Assembly: GCA_024758765.1 (NCBI GenBank)
Contig: CP101406.1
Location: forward strand, 682,001-746,000
DNA length: 64,000 nucleotides
Source: Mycobacterium sp. SVM_VP21
GTDB lineage: Bacteria > Actinomycetota > Actinomycetes > Mycobacteriales > Mycobacteriaceae
Reading direction: 5' to 3'
The notes under the pieces were generated by a model. That model had not been told where the DNA came from. It saw only the letters and a program-made list of their open reading frames with translations, and did no database searches. Positions 54,894 through 63,389 of the stretch are shown piece by piece (position 1 is the stretch's first letter; each line of letters opens with the position of its first letter). Both the position numbers and the translations under genes were made by a program.

Positions 54894-57800
54894 CTAGGCG
54901 CCGGGCGCCCCGTCAGTGCCCGGGGTACCGGGGGCGCCGTTGCCGGCACCGCCGGTACCGGTGCCGCCGGCGCCGGCCGCGCCACCAGCCCCGCCGGGAC
55001 CACCCGGCGTGCCACCGTTGCCGCCGTTCGCGCCATCGCCGCCGTCGCCACCGGTGTTGCCAGCGCCCTGGGCGGTACCGCCCTTACCTCCGGCCCCGCC
55101 GTGACCGCCGGCCCCGCCGGCCCGGTCGGCACCGTCGGTACCGGCAGTGGCACCGCTGCCGCCAGCCCCGCCGACGCCGCCCTGACCGCCAGTGCCGCCG
55201 ACTCCGCCATTGCCGCCGTCGAAGCCGTCGCCGGTGGCGTTGGTTCCGCCGGTGCCACCGTTGCCGCCGGCACCGCCCGCGCCGGCAAGGCCGCCGGCGC
55301 CGCCGGCACCGCCGGTACCACCAGTCGACGTGCCACCGGCACCGCCCTTGCCGCCGTTGCCTCCATCACCGGCCGCACTGCCGTTGCCACCGGCCGCGTT
55401 CGAGTGGTTAGCGCCCGCTGCGCCGGCCCCGCCGACCCCGCCGTTACCGCCGGCCCCGCCGGCCCCGCCGGTGCCGTCGGCCCCGACGGTTCCGGCCGGT
55501 CCGCTGGTGCTCGTTCCGGCTGCACCGCCGACCCCAGCTTTACCGCCGACCCCGCCGTTACCGCCGTTGCCGCCGTCCAGGCCCTGGCCGCCGGTGCCGC
55601 CGTCGCCGCCTTTACCGGCAGCGCCGCCGGTGCCGCCGACTCCGCCGCTGCCGGCGGCACCAGTGCCCGAGGTACCGCCTGCCCCGCCGTTGCCGGCACT
55701 GCCACCATTGCCGCCGTTGGTGCCGTTGCCGCCGGCCGCGCTCGCCGAACTGGCCCCGTTGGTGCCATCGGCTCCAGCCCCGCCGTTACCACCGGCACCA
55801 CCTTGGCCGCCACTGCCGTCGAGTCCGACGGTTCCCGCGGCACCAGCGGTCCCGCTGGTACTGGCGCCGCCGGCACCGGCCGCCCCACCGCCTCCGCCGG
55901 CACCGCCCTTACCGCCGTTACCGCCGGCCAGGCCGTTGCCATTGGCGTCAGTGCCACCCTTGCCGCCGGCCCCACCGTGACCACCGGTGCCACCGACTCC
56001 GCCGTTACCACCCTTGCCACCGTCGCCCGCGGTCGCGGTGCCGCCGGCACCACCCTTGCCGCCTGCGCTTCCGGCCGAGCCGTCACCGCCGTTACCACCG
56101 GCTGCGCCGGCCAGGGCGCTGCCAGCGGCTCCGGCCGCGCCGGCCGTGCCGGCACCGCCGTTACCGCCGTTACCGCCGTCGGCCGTGCCGGTGGCGGCGC
56201 CGCCGTTACCGCCCTGGCCGCCACCGGCACCACCGTCACCGCCATTACCGGCGTGGCCGGCACCGAGCGCCAAGCCCAGGGGGTTAAGCGGATTCACCAC
56301 CACTGCGCTGCCGCTGCTCGCACCGCCGTTACCACCGTTACCGGCCGTACCGCCCGGGTCACCGGCAGCGCCACCGGCACCGCCGTTGCCGCCGATGACC
56401 GTGCCGCTGCCGCCGGCACCACCATTGCCGCCGTTACCACCATTCGTCGTGCCGCCGGTGAGGCCGGAGCCGCCGGCACCGCCGGCACCACCGGCACCAC
56501 CATTGCCGCCCACGCTGACGCCAGTGGTCGCGCCGGCACCGCCGGCACCGCCGGCACCACCGTTACCACCGTTAGTTCCCAGGAGGCCGGACCCGCCGCT
56601 GCCATAGCCACCCGAGCCGCCGTTGCCGCCCCGGCTGTAGACGCCGGTCCCGTTGTTCCAGCCCGTCGCGCTACCGCCAGCGCCACCCTGGCCGCCGTCG
56701 GCGGCCTGGTACTGACCCGTGCCACCGGCGCCGCCGTTACCGCCGGCGAAGGTGCCGGTACCGCCAGCACCACCGGCACCGCCGTTACCGCCGGGGCCCT
56801 TACTTCCGAACCCACCGCCACCGCCAGCGCCGCCCGCTCCGCCGGTTGTCTTCACAGTGGCATCGTTGGTTGCGCCGGCACCACCGGCACCACCGGCACC
56901 ACCGGCACCGGCTGCCCCGGTGCCTTGGCCCCCGCCGCCGGTACCGCCCTGACCTCCAGCCCCGCCGACGCCCGCAGCTAGTGCCGAACCGGTGGCGGCA
57001 CCGCCGGCACCACCGGCACCACCCTTACCCCCGGTGTCGGCCCCGAAGCCGCTGCCGCCCATACCGCCGCCACCGCCAGCGCCGCCGTTGATGCCGGCAC
57101 CGCCAGCACCGCCGGCACCGCCGTCCGCTCCGGCGCCGGCCTTGGCGCCGTAGGTCTGGCCACCGCCTTGACCGCCGGCCCCACCCCTGCCGCCGTTGCC
57201 GAGGAAGGCGCCGCTGCCGTCCTTGGCCGCGTCACCGCCGGCGCCACCGGCACCGCCGGCCGAACTGGCGCCGAGCTGGCCGGCCCCGCCAAGGGGGCCG
57301 TTGAACTTCTCACCGCCGATACCGCCGTTGAGGTGGGTGGCGTCACCGGCCGCGGCCGCGCCGCCGTTACCGGCGGTACCGGCCGCGCCGCCGTTGCCGC
57401 CCGCGCCGAAGGTGTACCCGCTGCGGCCACCGTCACCGCCGCTGCCAGCTGCGCCGCCCCCGGCGCCGTTGCCGCTGCCGCCGTTGGCGAAGGTGCCGGC
57501 CGCGCCGTTACCGCCATCGCCACCGGCACCACCGTTGCCGCCCGTGCCGAAGAACCAGGCCACCGCGGCACCACCGTCACCGCCGGCGCCACCAGCGAAG
57601 CCGGGCGTGATGGCGTTGCCGCCGGCACCACCGTCACCGCCGAGGCCCATGAACCAGCCACCGGAACCGCCGTCACCACCGGCCGCGCCGGCACCACCGG
57701 CACCACCGTCGCCGCCGTTGCCGATCCAGCCAAGAGCACTGCCGCCGTCGCCGCCGGCAACGCCGGCCGCGTCGCTGGTCCAGCCAGCACCACCGTCACC

Positions 57801-58244
57801 GAACCACAGGCCGCCGTCGCCGCCATCGGGATGCAGCGCCGTTCCTGCGGCACCGTCACCGATCAGATACAGCCCGGAGATGTCGTTGATGGCACCGTTG
57901 ACCAACTCACCCAACGGGTTGTTGATCCAGAACTCCATAACCATATGGATCGGGTTATAGATGAGACCGTTGATCAGATCCGTGCCGAAGTCCGCCGCGG
58001 GCATGGGTTCGAAGTTGAAGCTGAAGTCCGCCGGCTGGGCACCCGACTGGAACATGTCGGAGAGCCAATCGAAGTTGAACAGATCTTCGACATCGGCCTG
58101 CGCCGCGGGCGCGGATGCCCACGGCGCCATGCCGAACGCCAAGAATGCGGCGACCGCGCTGCCGGCGCCGGCCGCCCGGCTACGGCGCCGCGCGCCAGTC
58201 CCGGGTTGAGTGCCACGCTGGCTGCTGGTGTGACGACGATTCAT
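54894..58244 (-). CDS. Signal-peptide-bearing PGRS-like glycine-rich protein, module 3
   Basis: 1116 residues. Signal peptide 1-50 (SAVAAFLAFGMAPWASAPAA), then VEDLFNFDWLSDMFQ, IYNPIHMVMEFWINNPLGEL, ISGLYLIGDGAAGTALH and GGLWFGDGGAGWTSD. The repeat part carries landmarks ATNDATVKTTGG and TGWNNGTGVYSRGG, and a long C-terminal series of ~118-residue units beginning GLAGGNGGKGG or GLDGGNGG. The tail is GTPGTDGAPGA. No PE domain. Conserved leader AGGAGAGGTGTTCG before ATG 58244. It lies 84 bp downstream of GjpA-like 3. Confidence 0.88.
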   Translation of the reverse strand: MNRRHTSSQRGTQPGTGARRRSRAAGAGSAVAAFLAFGMAPWASAPAAQADVEDLFNFDWLSDMFQSGAQPADFSFNFEPMPAADFGTDLINGLIYNPIHMVMEFWINNPLGELVNGAINDISGLYLIGDGAAGTALHPDGGDGGLWFGDGGAGWTSDAAGVAGGDGGSALGWIGNGGDGGAGGAGAAGGDGGSGGWFMGLGGDGGAGGNAITPGFAGGAGGDGGAAVAWFFGTGGNGGAGGDGGNGAAGTFANGGSGNGAGGGAAGSGGDGGRSGYTFGAGGNGGAAGTAGNGGAAAAGDATHLNGGIGGEKFNGPLGGAGQLGASSAGGAGGAGGDAAKDGSGAFLGNGGRGGAGGQGGGQTYGAKAGAGADGGAGGAGGAGINGGAGGGGGMGGSGFGADTGGKGGAGGAGGAATGSALAAGVGGAGGQGGTGGGGQGTGAAGAGGAGGAGGAGATNDATVKTTGGAGGAGGGGGFGSKGPGGNGGAGGAGGTGTFAGGNGGAGGTGQYQAADGGQGGAGGSATGWNNGTGVYSRGGNGGSGGYGSGGSGLLGTNGGNGGAGGAGGAGATTGVSVGGNGGAGGAGGAGGSGLTGGTTNGGNGGNGGAGGSGTVIGGNGGAGGAAGDPGGTAGNGGNGGASSGSAVVVNPLNPLGLALGAGHAGNGGDGGAGGGQGGNGGAATGTADGGNGGNGGAGTAGAAGAAGSALAGAAGGNGGDGSAGSAGGKGGAGGTATAGDGGKGGNGGVGGTGGHGGAGGKGGTDANGNGLAGGNGGKGGAGGGGGAAGAGGASTSGTAGAAGTVGLDGSGGQGGAGGNGGAGADGTNGASSASAAGGNGTNGGNGGSAGNGGAGGTSGTGAAGSGGVGGTGGAAGKGGDGGTGGQGLDGGNGGNGGVGGKAGVGGAAGTSTSGPAGTVGADGTGGAGGAGGNGGVGGAGAAGANHSNAAGGNGSAAGDGGNGGKGGAGGTSTGGTGGAGGAGGLAGAGGAGGNGGTGGTNATGDGFDGGNGGVGGTGGQGGVGGAGGSGATAGTDGADRAGGAGGHGGAGGKGGTAQGAGNTGGDGGDGANGGNGGTPGGPGGAGGAAGAGGTGTGGAGNGAPGTPGTDGAPGA

Positions 58245-58328
58245 TTTCGAACACCTCTCCTGTGAACAGTCCTGTTGAGCGGTTGTGACTTCTCAGTTCG
58301 GGTCATGCGATGTGCGGGCCGTACGGGA

Positions 58329-59504
58329 TTAAAGACCCAGGGCGTCCATGAGGCCCGTCCAATCGAACGCATCCCCCACGCTCGAGCCGGTACCGCCGTC
58401 GTCGAAGAAGTCAGAGGGGACGACGGGGAAAGAGAATCCGGACAGCGGCGGCTCTGCGGGCGGTTGGCCAGGGGTCTTGCCGTCCCAGTTCCAGGCAGCC
58501 CCGCCCATCAAGCCGGCCATCGCCTGCTCCCAACCCATGATGGCGCCGATCGGGCCGACACCGTGGCTTAGAACGGTGAGCGTGAGCGGTGATCCCAGAA
58601 TGGCCGACGCGTCGATAGCGAGGCCGACACTGTTGAAGATCGAACCGCCGACCGCGGGCACTGAGTCGACGATGTTTCCGGCAGAGTCGTAGTACGTGTA
58701 ATCGGCGTTGGCCACCGAGCCGGGGGTGAGCAGGCCGCCGAACGCGAAATCCAGATGCGAGATGGTGCCCGGCGGCACCACGCCGTCAAGCAGCGGCAGG
58801 ATGAAGCCGAGGTCGAGGGTGGCGCCGTTGAAGAAGGCGCCGGTCATATTGGCCAGGGTCTCGTTCAGGCCGTCGCCGTCGGTGATGCTGTTGAGCAGCG
58901 CGACCCAGGGGCTTATCCCCGGCCCGAGCATGCCCATGATCATGCCGCTCATCGGTGAGGAGATGAAGTTGATGATCGCGTTTATCGGTTCGACGTCGGT
59001 ACCGGCGGGCAAGAAGGCCGGCAACAGTTGAGGCAGGAGCCCGAAGAGCAGGGAGTGGCCGAGGGTGAAGGTGCTGAGGTCGGCGCCCCCGCTGAGGGTG
59101 TGCAGAATCGTGGTAGCGGCGATCGGGTTATCCGCTGCAACATTGAGCAAGGTGTAGCCATTGCTCACCGCGCGCAGGTGCTCCTGCATCTCGTTGACCA
59201 CGTCCGGGATCTTCGACGGGTCGTTGAGGACCTCCTGGAAGAACGCGTACTGGTTGGCGATGAACTGCTGGAACGCCACGAACGGAGCGACGTTGAAGTT
59301 GTTGGCGAGCACCGTGGAGTTCTGGGCCGCGATGTTGTACTGATCGATCCACGGCGCCATCGCGTCGGTCAGGAAGCTGGTGAGTGCCACGTCGCGGGCC
59401 GCGGGAATGTCGGGCAGTGACGCGACCGCCGGCGGGACGCTGATAAGAGTGGCGCCCACGATCGCGACACCCGTGGTGGCGTAGGGGCGAAGGGTTTTCT
59501 GCAC
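58329..59504 (-). CDS. GjpA-like exported channel-family protein, module 3
   Basis: 391 residues. GTG 59504 (MQKTLRPYATTGVAIVGATL) is the start for the same reason as in module 1: AAAGGAG abuts an earlier ATG and suits the GTG. Mature region shows APWIDQYNIAAQNSTVLANN, VLNDPSKIPDVVNEMQEHLR, SPMSGMIMGMLGPGISPWVA and FFDDGGTGSSVGDAFDWTGL. It is more like the module-1 protein than the module-2 protein, agreeing with their shared promoter. The last residues GDAFDWTGLMD recur at the N-terminus of PGRS-like 1. Confidence 0.85.
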   Translation of the reverse strand: MQKTLRPYATTGVAIVGATLISVPPAVASLPDIPAARDVALTSFLTDAMAPWIDQYNIAAQNSTVLANNFNVAPFVAFQQFIANQYAFFQEVLNDPSKIPDVVNEMQEHLRAVSNGYTLLNVAADNPIAATTILHTLSGGADLSTFTLGHSLLFGLLPQLLPAFLPAGTDVEPINAIINFISSPMSGMIMGMLGPGISPWVALLNSITDGDGLNETLANMTGAFFNGATLDLGFILPLLDGVVPPGTISHLDFAFGGLLTPGSVANADYTYYDSAGNIVDSVPAVGGSIFNSVGLAIDASAILGSPLTLTVLSHGVGPIGAIMGWEQAMAGLMGGAAWNWDGKTPGQPPAEPPLSGFSFPVVPSDFFDDGGTGSSVGDAFDWTGLMDALGL

Positions 59505-59753
59505 AGCCATCTCCTTTTGTGAGGTGCCGCCCTCGGCAAACGCCTCGAGAAGCCTTGGCGCCGCCGTGTTGCTCCTGGATTCACACTTATTTGCTGATGT
59601 GAAACAGAACACTAACCGTGAAAAAGTTAAGACACAAGCATCCTAGTCAAATAATTTTCGAACATTTCCAAAGCTCACAGGCGTTAACTTCCGGATAGCT
59701 CGTGCTACAGCATATTTTCCCCCTGAGAGTGGACAGTGTTCCTGTTCGGGGCA
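59505..59753 (-). promoter_or_regulatory. Promoter region of module 3
   Basis: Similar over its length to 48642-48898. TTGTGT (59637-59632) and TAGTGT (59614-59609) are 17 bp apart on the minus strand, followed by the palindrome at 59580-59603. The spacing of promoter, palindrome and start codon is nearly the same as in module 1. Confidence 0.65.
59580..59603. promoter_or_regulatory. Palindromic operator candidate, module 3
   Basis: TTCACA (59580-59585) and TGTGAA (59598-59603), 12-bp spacer, same arms as in module 1 although several spacer bases differ, which argues for selection on the arms. Confidence 0.55.
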
Positions 59754-59821
59754 GGGCACGTGCGCCACACCAGACCAGGAACCTGTGGTATAGGCAAATC
59801 GGTGGACAACCCCGCAAACGA

Positions 59822-59860
59822 CACGGTCGCCGGGCCCCTGTCGGGGACCCGGCGACCGTG
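59822..59860 (-). terminator. Terminator of module 4
   Basis: CACGGTCGCCGGG (59822-59834) pairs perfectly with CCCGGCGACCGTG (59848-59860); an inner CCCC/GGGG extends the stem. It lies 22 bp after the module-4 PGRS-like stop. The core CGGTCGCCG is shared with the module-3 terminator. Confidence 0.85.
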
Positions 59861-59881
59861 AGGCGATCTATCTGGGTGTAA

Positions 59882-62800
59882 CTAACTGCCCGGGTTGCCC
59901 GGGGTGCCGGCGGTACCGTCGGCACCCGCGGTGCCGGGCGTGCCGTTGGGGGTGCCGGTGCCGCCCGCACCGAGCGCACCACCGGTCCCGAGGGCGCCCC
60001 CGGCGCCGCCGCCGCCAGGGGTGCCGGTGCCAGCCGCGTTGCCGCCGTTGCCGCCGTTGCCGCCGTTGCCGCCGCCGCCGCCGTTAGCGCCGGCGCCGCC
60101 ACTCCCCTGGGAGCCGCTGGTGCTGGCACCGCCCGCGCCGCCGGTGCCGGCGCCGCCGCCGGCCCCGCCGTTACCGCCCTTGCCACCGGCCAAGCCATCG
60201 CCGTTGGCACCGGACCCGGCGCTGCCGGTCCCGCCGCCGCCGCCATTGCCGCCTTGGCCACCAGCCCCGGAGGCGCCGCCGGCGCCGCCCGTGTTGCCGG
60301 TAGAGCCGCCGCCGGCCCCGCCGTTGCCGCCGAGTCCGCCGGTCCCGCCGTTGCCGCCAGCGGCGCCCGGGTTGGTGGGCACGCTGGCACCTTGGCTACC
60401 GTTCCCGCCGGCCCCGCCGACACCGCCGGCGCCGCCCGCGCCACCGAAAAGGTCGCCGCCGGCGCTACCAGCGGTACCGCTGGTGCTGGCACCCCCCGCC
60501 CCGCCCGTGCCGCTGTGCCCACCGACTCCGCCGCTACCGCCGTTGCCGCCGGCCAGGCCGTTGCCGTTGGCGTCGACACCGCCGGTACCACCGGCGCCAC
60601 CGTTCCCGGCAGCGCCGCCCTGACCGCCAAAGCCTCCACCGCCGCCATTGCCGGTGCCCGACGTTCCGCCGGCGGCACCGTTACCGCCCTGACCGCCGGC
60701 GCCGCCAACCTGGCCGTTGCCGCCGGCAGTGGTGGCCGAGCTGGTGCCCGCGGCTCCGTTTCCACCGGCGCCACCCGAACCCCCGAATCCGCCGAGGCCG
60801 CCATTGCCGTCAGTGGCGGTGGCACCGTTACCGGCACCGCCGTGCCCGGCCTGACCGGCAGCACCGCCGGCCCCGCCGATCGCGCCGTTACCGCCGTTGC
60901 CGCCGGCCAGGCCCGCGCCAGTGGTGGGGTCATTGCCGCCGGCGCCGCCGTCGCCGCCGTTGCCGCCCCGGCCACCCGCACCACCCATGCCGGCGTTGCC
61001 GCCGGTCCCGTTCTCGGAGGTGCCGCCGTTGCCGCCCTTGCCTCCGGCGGCAGCGTTGGTGCCATTGCCTCCGACGCCGCCGGGGGTGGTGCCGCCGGTG
61101 CCGGTGAAGGCACTGTTGGTGCTCGACCCGGTGGCGCCGGTCGCACCCGCGCCGCCGACGCCGCCAACACCGCCGTTGCCGCCGTTGACGTCGCCGGCAC
61201 CGTTGCCGCCGTTACCGCCGGCCCCACCGACGCCGCTGGTGCCGTTGCCGCTGCCGCCCACCCCGCCAGTACCGCCGTTACCGGCGTGGCTGGCGCCGAA
61301 GCCGGCGGGGTTGCCGATGGTGGTCTGCACGCCGCCGCTGTCGCCGCCGTTGCCGCCGGCCCCGCCGACTCCGGCGGCCGCCTGCTCGGCGTCGCCGCCG
61401 GCGCCGCCGACGCCGCCGTTGCCGCCGGAGGCGGTGCCGTCAGCGCCGTTGCCGCCGGCGCCGCCGGTGCCCGCGACCTGCTCGCCGAAACCGGCTCCGC
61501 CCGCGCCGCCGTTGCCGCCATTGCCGCCGACGCTGACCACGCCGGCGCCCGTGGCACCGGCTCCGCCGTCACCGCCGACACCACCGTTGCCGCCGATGCC
61601 GGAGGCGCCGATCAGCACGCCCGAGACCGAACCGCCGCTGCCGCCGGCACCGCCGTTGCCGCCTTGGCTGTAGATGGTGCCGTCGGCGGCCTTCCAGCCG
61701 GTGCTGGTGCCGCCGTCTGCACCGTTACCGCCGATGCCGCCAGTGCCGCCGGTGATCGTGGAGCCGCCGCCACCGCCAATACCGCCGGTACCGCCCTTGA
61801 ACGTGCCGGTGCCGCCGACGGCGCCGTTGCCGCCGTTGGCGCCGGTCAGGCCGTCGCCACCAGCGCCACCTGTACCGCCCTGGCCGCCAATGGTCTGAAT
61901 GGTGTTGTCGTCGGTGGCGCCGTTGCCGGCCGCGCCGGCATTGCCGCCGACGCCACCGACGCCTGCGACACTGGAACCGCCGGTGCCGCCGCCGCCGCCG
62001 TTGCCGGCGGTGCCGGTCACGCCGACTGCTCCCGTGGCGCCACCACCGGCGCCACCGTTACCTCCGGCGCCACCGACATTGGCGCCGAGGGAGGCGCCGC
62101 CGTTGCCACCCTGGCCGGCCTGACCACCGTTGATACCTTCGGCGCCGTTACCGCCGTTGGCGCCCGCGCCGCCGATGTTGCCGCCGCCCCCAGAGCCGCC
62201 GAGGCCGCCCCGACCGCCGTCGCCGAGGTAGTTGCCACCGGCGTCCTTGAAGGCCACACCGCCGTTGCCGCCGGCACCACCGTCGCCGCCGTCGCCCACC
62301 TTGCCGGCCGCGCCGACCAGCGGGGAGTTGTAGAAGTTGGAGCCGCGGGCACCGGCCGCACCGCCCGCACCACCCTGGGCCTGGCTGAACGTGGCGGCGC
62401 CACCGTTGCCACCGTTGTAGTGGTCGGCGGTGCCCGCAGCGCCGTCGCCGCTGGTGCCGCCATTGCCGCCGACGCCACCGCTACCGCCGTTGCCGAACAG
62501 GTAGCCCGAGACGCCACCCGCGCCACCGGCACCACCGGTTCCGCCGATGCCGCCGTTGCCGGTGCCGCCGTTGGCGTAGGTGCCGGCCGCACCGTTGGCG
62601 CCGTGGCCGCCAACGCCACCGGCGCCGCCGTTGCCGAACAGCCACGACATGGCCGCGCCGCCGTCGCCGCCGGCGCCGCCGGTCAGACCGTTGCCGGTCG
62701 CCGACAGACCGGTGGCGTCGCCGCCTGCTCCGCCGTCGCCGCCGTTGCCCATCCAGACCCCACCGATACCACCGTTGCCGCCGACCGCACCCGCACCGCC

Positions 62801-63313
62801 GTCACCGCCATCGCCACCATTGCCGAAGCCCAGCGCGTTACCGCCATTGCCACCGGCCACCCCGGCGACATCACTGGTCCAGCCGGCACCACCGTCACCG
62901 AACCACAGACCACCGTTGCCACCATCGGGGTTCTCGGCGGTGCCAGCGATACCGTCACCGATCAGGTACTGCCCGGAAATGGTGTTGATGGCGCCATTGA
63001 CCATCTCACCGAGCGGATTGTTGATCCAGAACTCAGTCACCATGTGCAACGGGCTGTAGAACGCCTGGTCGAACAGCGTGGCCATGTTGAAGTCACTCAT
63101 CAGGCCGGACAGGTCGAAGGCGTCCGCCGAGCCGGGGACGTCAACATCAGCGGTCGGGACCAACCAATCGAAACTGAACAGATCATCGAAATCAGCCTGA
63201 GCGGCCGGCGCCGGCGCCAACGGCGTCATACCGAACGCCAAAAACGCCGCCACGGCGCTGCCAGTGCCAATCATCCGGTTGCGGTGCCGCGGTGTGGTCT
63301 TGCCTTGAGTCAT
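59882..63313 (-). CDS. Signal-peptide-bearing PGRS-like glycine-rich protein, module 4
   Basis: 1143 residues from ATG 63313 (MTQGKTTPRHRNRMIGTGSA). Signal peptide 1-40 (AVAAFLAFGMTPLAPAPAAQ), then FDDLFSFDWL, SADAFDLSGLMSDFN, AFYSPLHMVTEFWINNPLGE and ISGQYLIGDGIAGTAEN. The repeat part has landmarks ATDDNTIQTIGG, TGWKAADGTIYSQGG and ASHAGNGGTGG, then three clear ~118-121-residue units beginning GLAGGNGG at DNA spacing of about 355-365 bp. The tail is GTPGTAGADGTAGTPGNPGS. Leader CGAGAGGCATTCGC. No PE domain. Confidence 0.88.
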   Translation of the reverse strand: MTQGKTTPRHRNRMIGTGSAVAAFLAFGMTPLAPAPAAQADFDDLFSFDWLVPTADVDVPGSADAFDLSGLMSDFNMATLFDQAFYSPLHMVTEFWINNPLGEMVNGAINTISGQYLIGDGIAGTAENPDGGNGGLWFGDGGAGWTSDVAGVAGGNGGNALGFGNGGDGGDGGAGAVGGNGGIGGVWMGNGGDGGAGGDATGLSATGNGLTGGAGGDGGAAMSWLFGNGGAGGVGGHGANGAAGTYANGGTGNGGIGGTGGAGGAGGVSGYLFGNGGSGGVGGNGGTSGDGAAGTADHYNGGNGGAATFSQAQGGAGGAAGARGSNFYNSPLVGAAGKVGDGGDGGAGGNGGVAFKDAGGNYLGDGGRGGLGGSGGGGNIGGAGANGGNGAEGINGGQAGQGGNGGASLGANVGGAGGNGGAGGGATGAVGVTGTAGNGGGGGTGGSSVAGVGGVGGNAGAAGNGATDDNTIQTIGGQGGTGGAGGDGLTGANGGNGAVGGTGTFKGGTGGIGGGGGSTITGGTGGIGGNGADGGTSTGWKAADGTIYSQGGNGGAGGSGGSVSGVLIGASGIGGNGGVGGDGGAGATGAGVVSVGGNGGNGGAGGAGFGEQVAGTGGAGGNGADGTASGGNGGVGGAGGDAEQAAAGVGGAGGNGGDSGGVQTTIGNPAGFGASHAGNGGTGGVGGSGNGTSGVGGAGGNGGNGAGDVNGGNGGVGGVGGAGATGATGSSTNSAFTGTGGTTPGGVGGNGTNAAAGGKGGNGGTSENGTGGNAGMGGAGGRGGNGGDGGAGGNDPTTGAGLAGGNGGNGAIGGAGGAAGQAGHGGAGNGATATDGNGGLGGFGGSGGAGGNGAAGTSSATTAGGNGQVGGAGGQGGNGAAGGTSGTGNGGGGGFGGQGGAAGNGGAGGTGGVDANGNGLAGGNGGSGGVGGHSGTGGAGGASTSGTAGSAGGDLFGGAGGAGGVGGAGGNGSQGASVPTNPGAAGGNGGTGGLGGNGGAGGGSTGNTGGAGGASGAGGQGGNGGGGGTGSAGSGANGDGLAGGKGGNGGAGGGAGTGGAGGASTSGSQGSGGAGANGGGGGNGGNGGNGGNAAGTGTPGGGGAGGALGTGGALGAGGTGTPNGTPGTAGADGTAGTPGNPGS

Positions 63314-63389
63314 GCGAATGCCTCTCGTGTGAAAGTCGTTTTGAGATAACAGGTTTGGGTGGGATATACGGCTAGATCGGGCGGGCGGG

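Noticed and set aside
44609..63313. Annotation of the glycine-rich genes as PE_PGRS
   Set aside because: None has the ~100-residue PE helical domain; each begins with a Sec-type signal peptide and a different N-terminal module.
44609..63313. Glycine-codon repeats as a CRISPR array or minisatellite
   Set aside because: Repeats stay in frame, units are 9-bp protein triplets without uniform spacers, and ordered non-glycine landmarks are conserved.
60254..63349. 1031-codon plus-strand open frame antisense to PGRS-like 4
   Set aside because: Same artefact of GC-rich triplet repeats; no ribosome site, no homologous counterpart conserved independently of the minus-strand gene.
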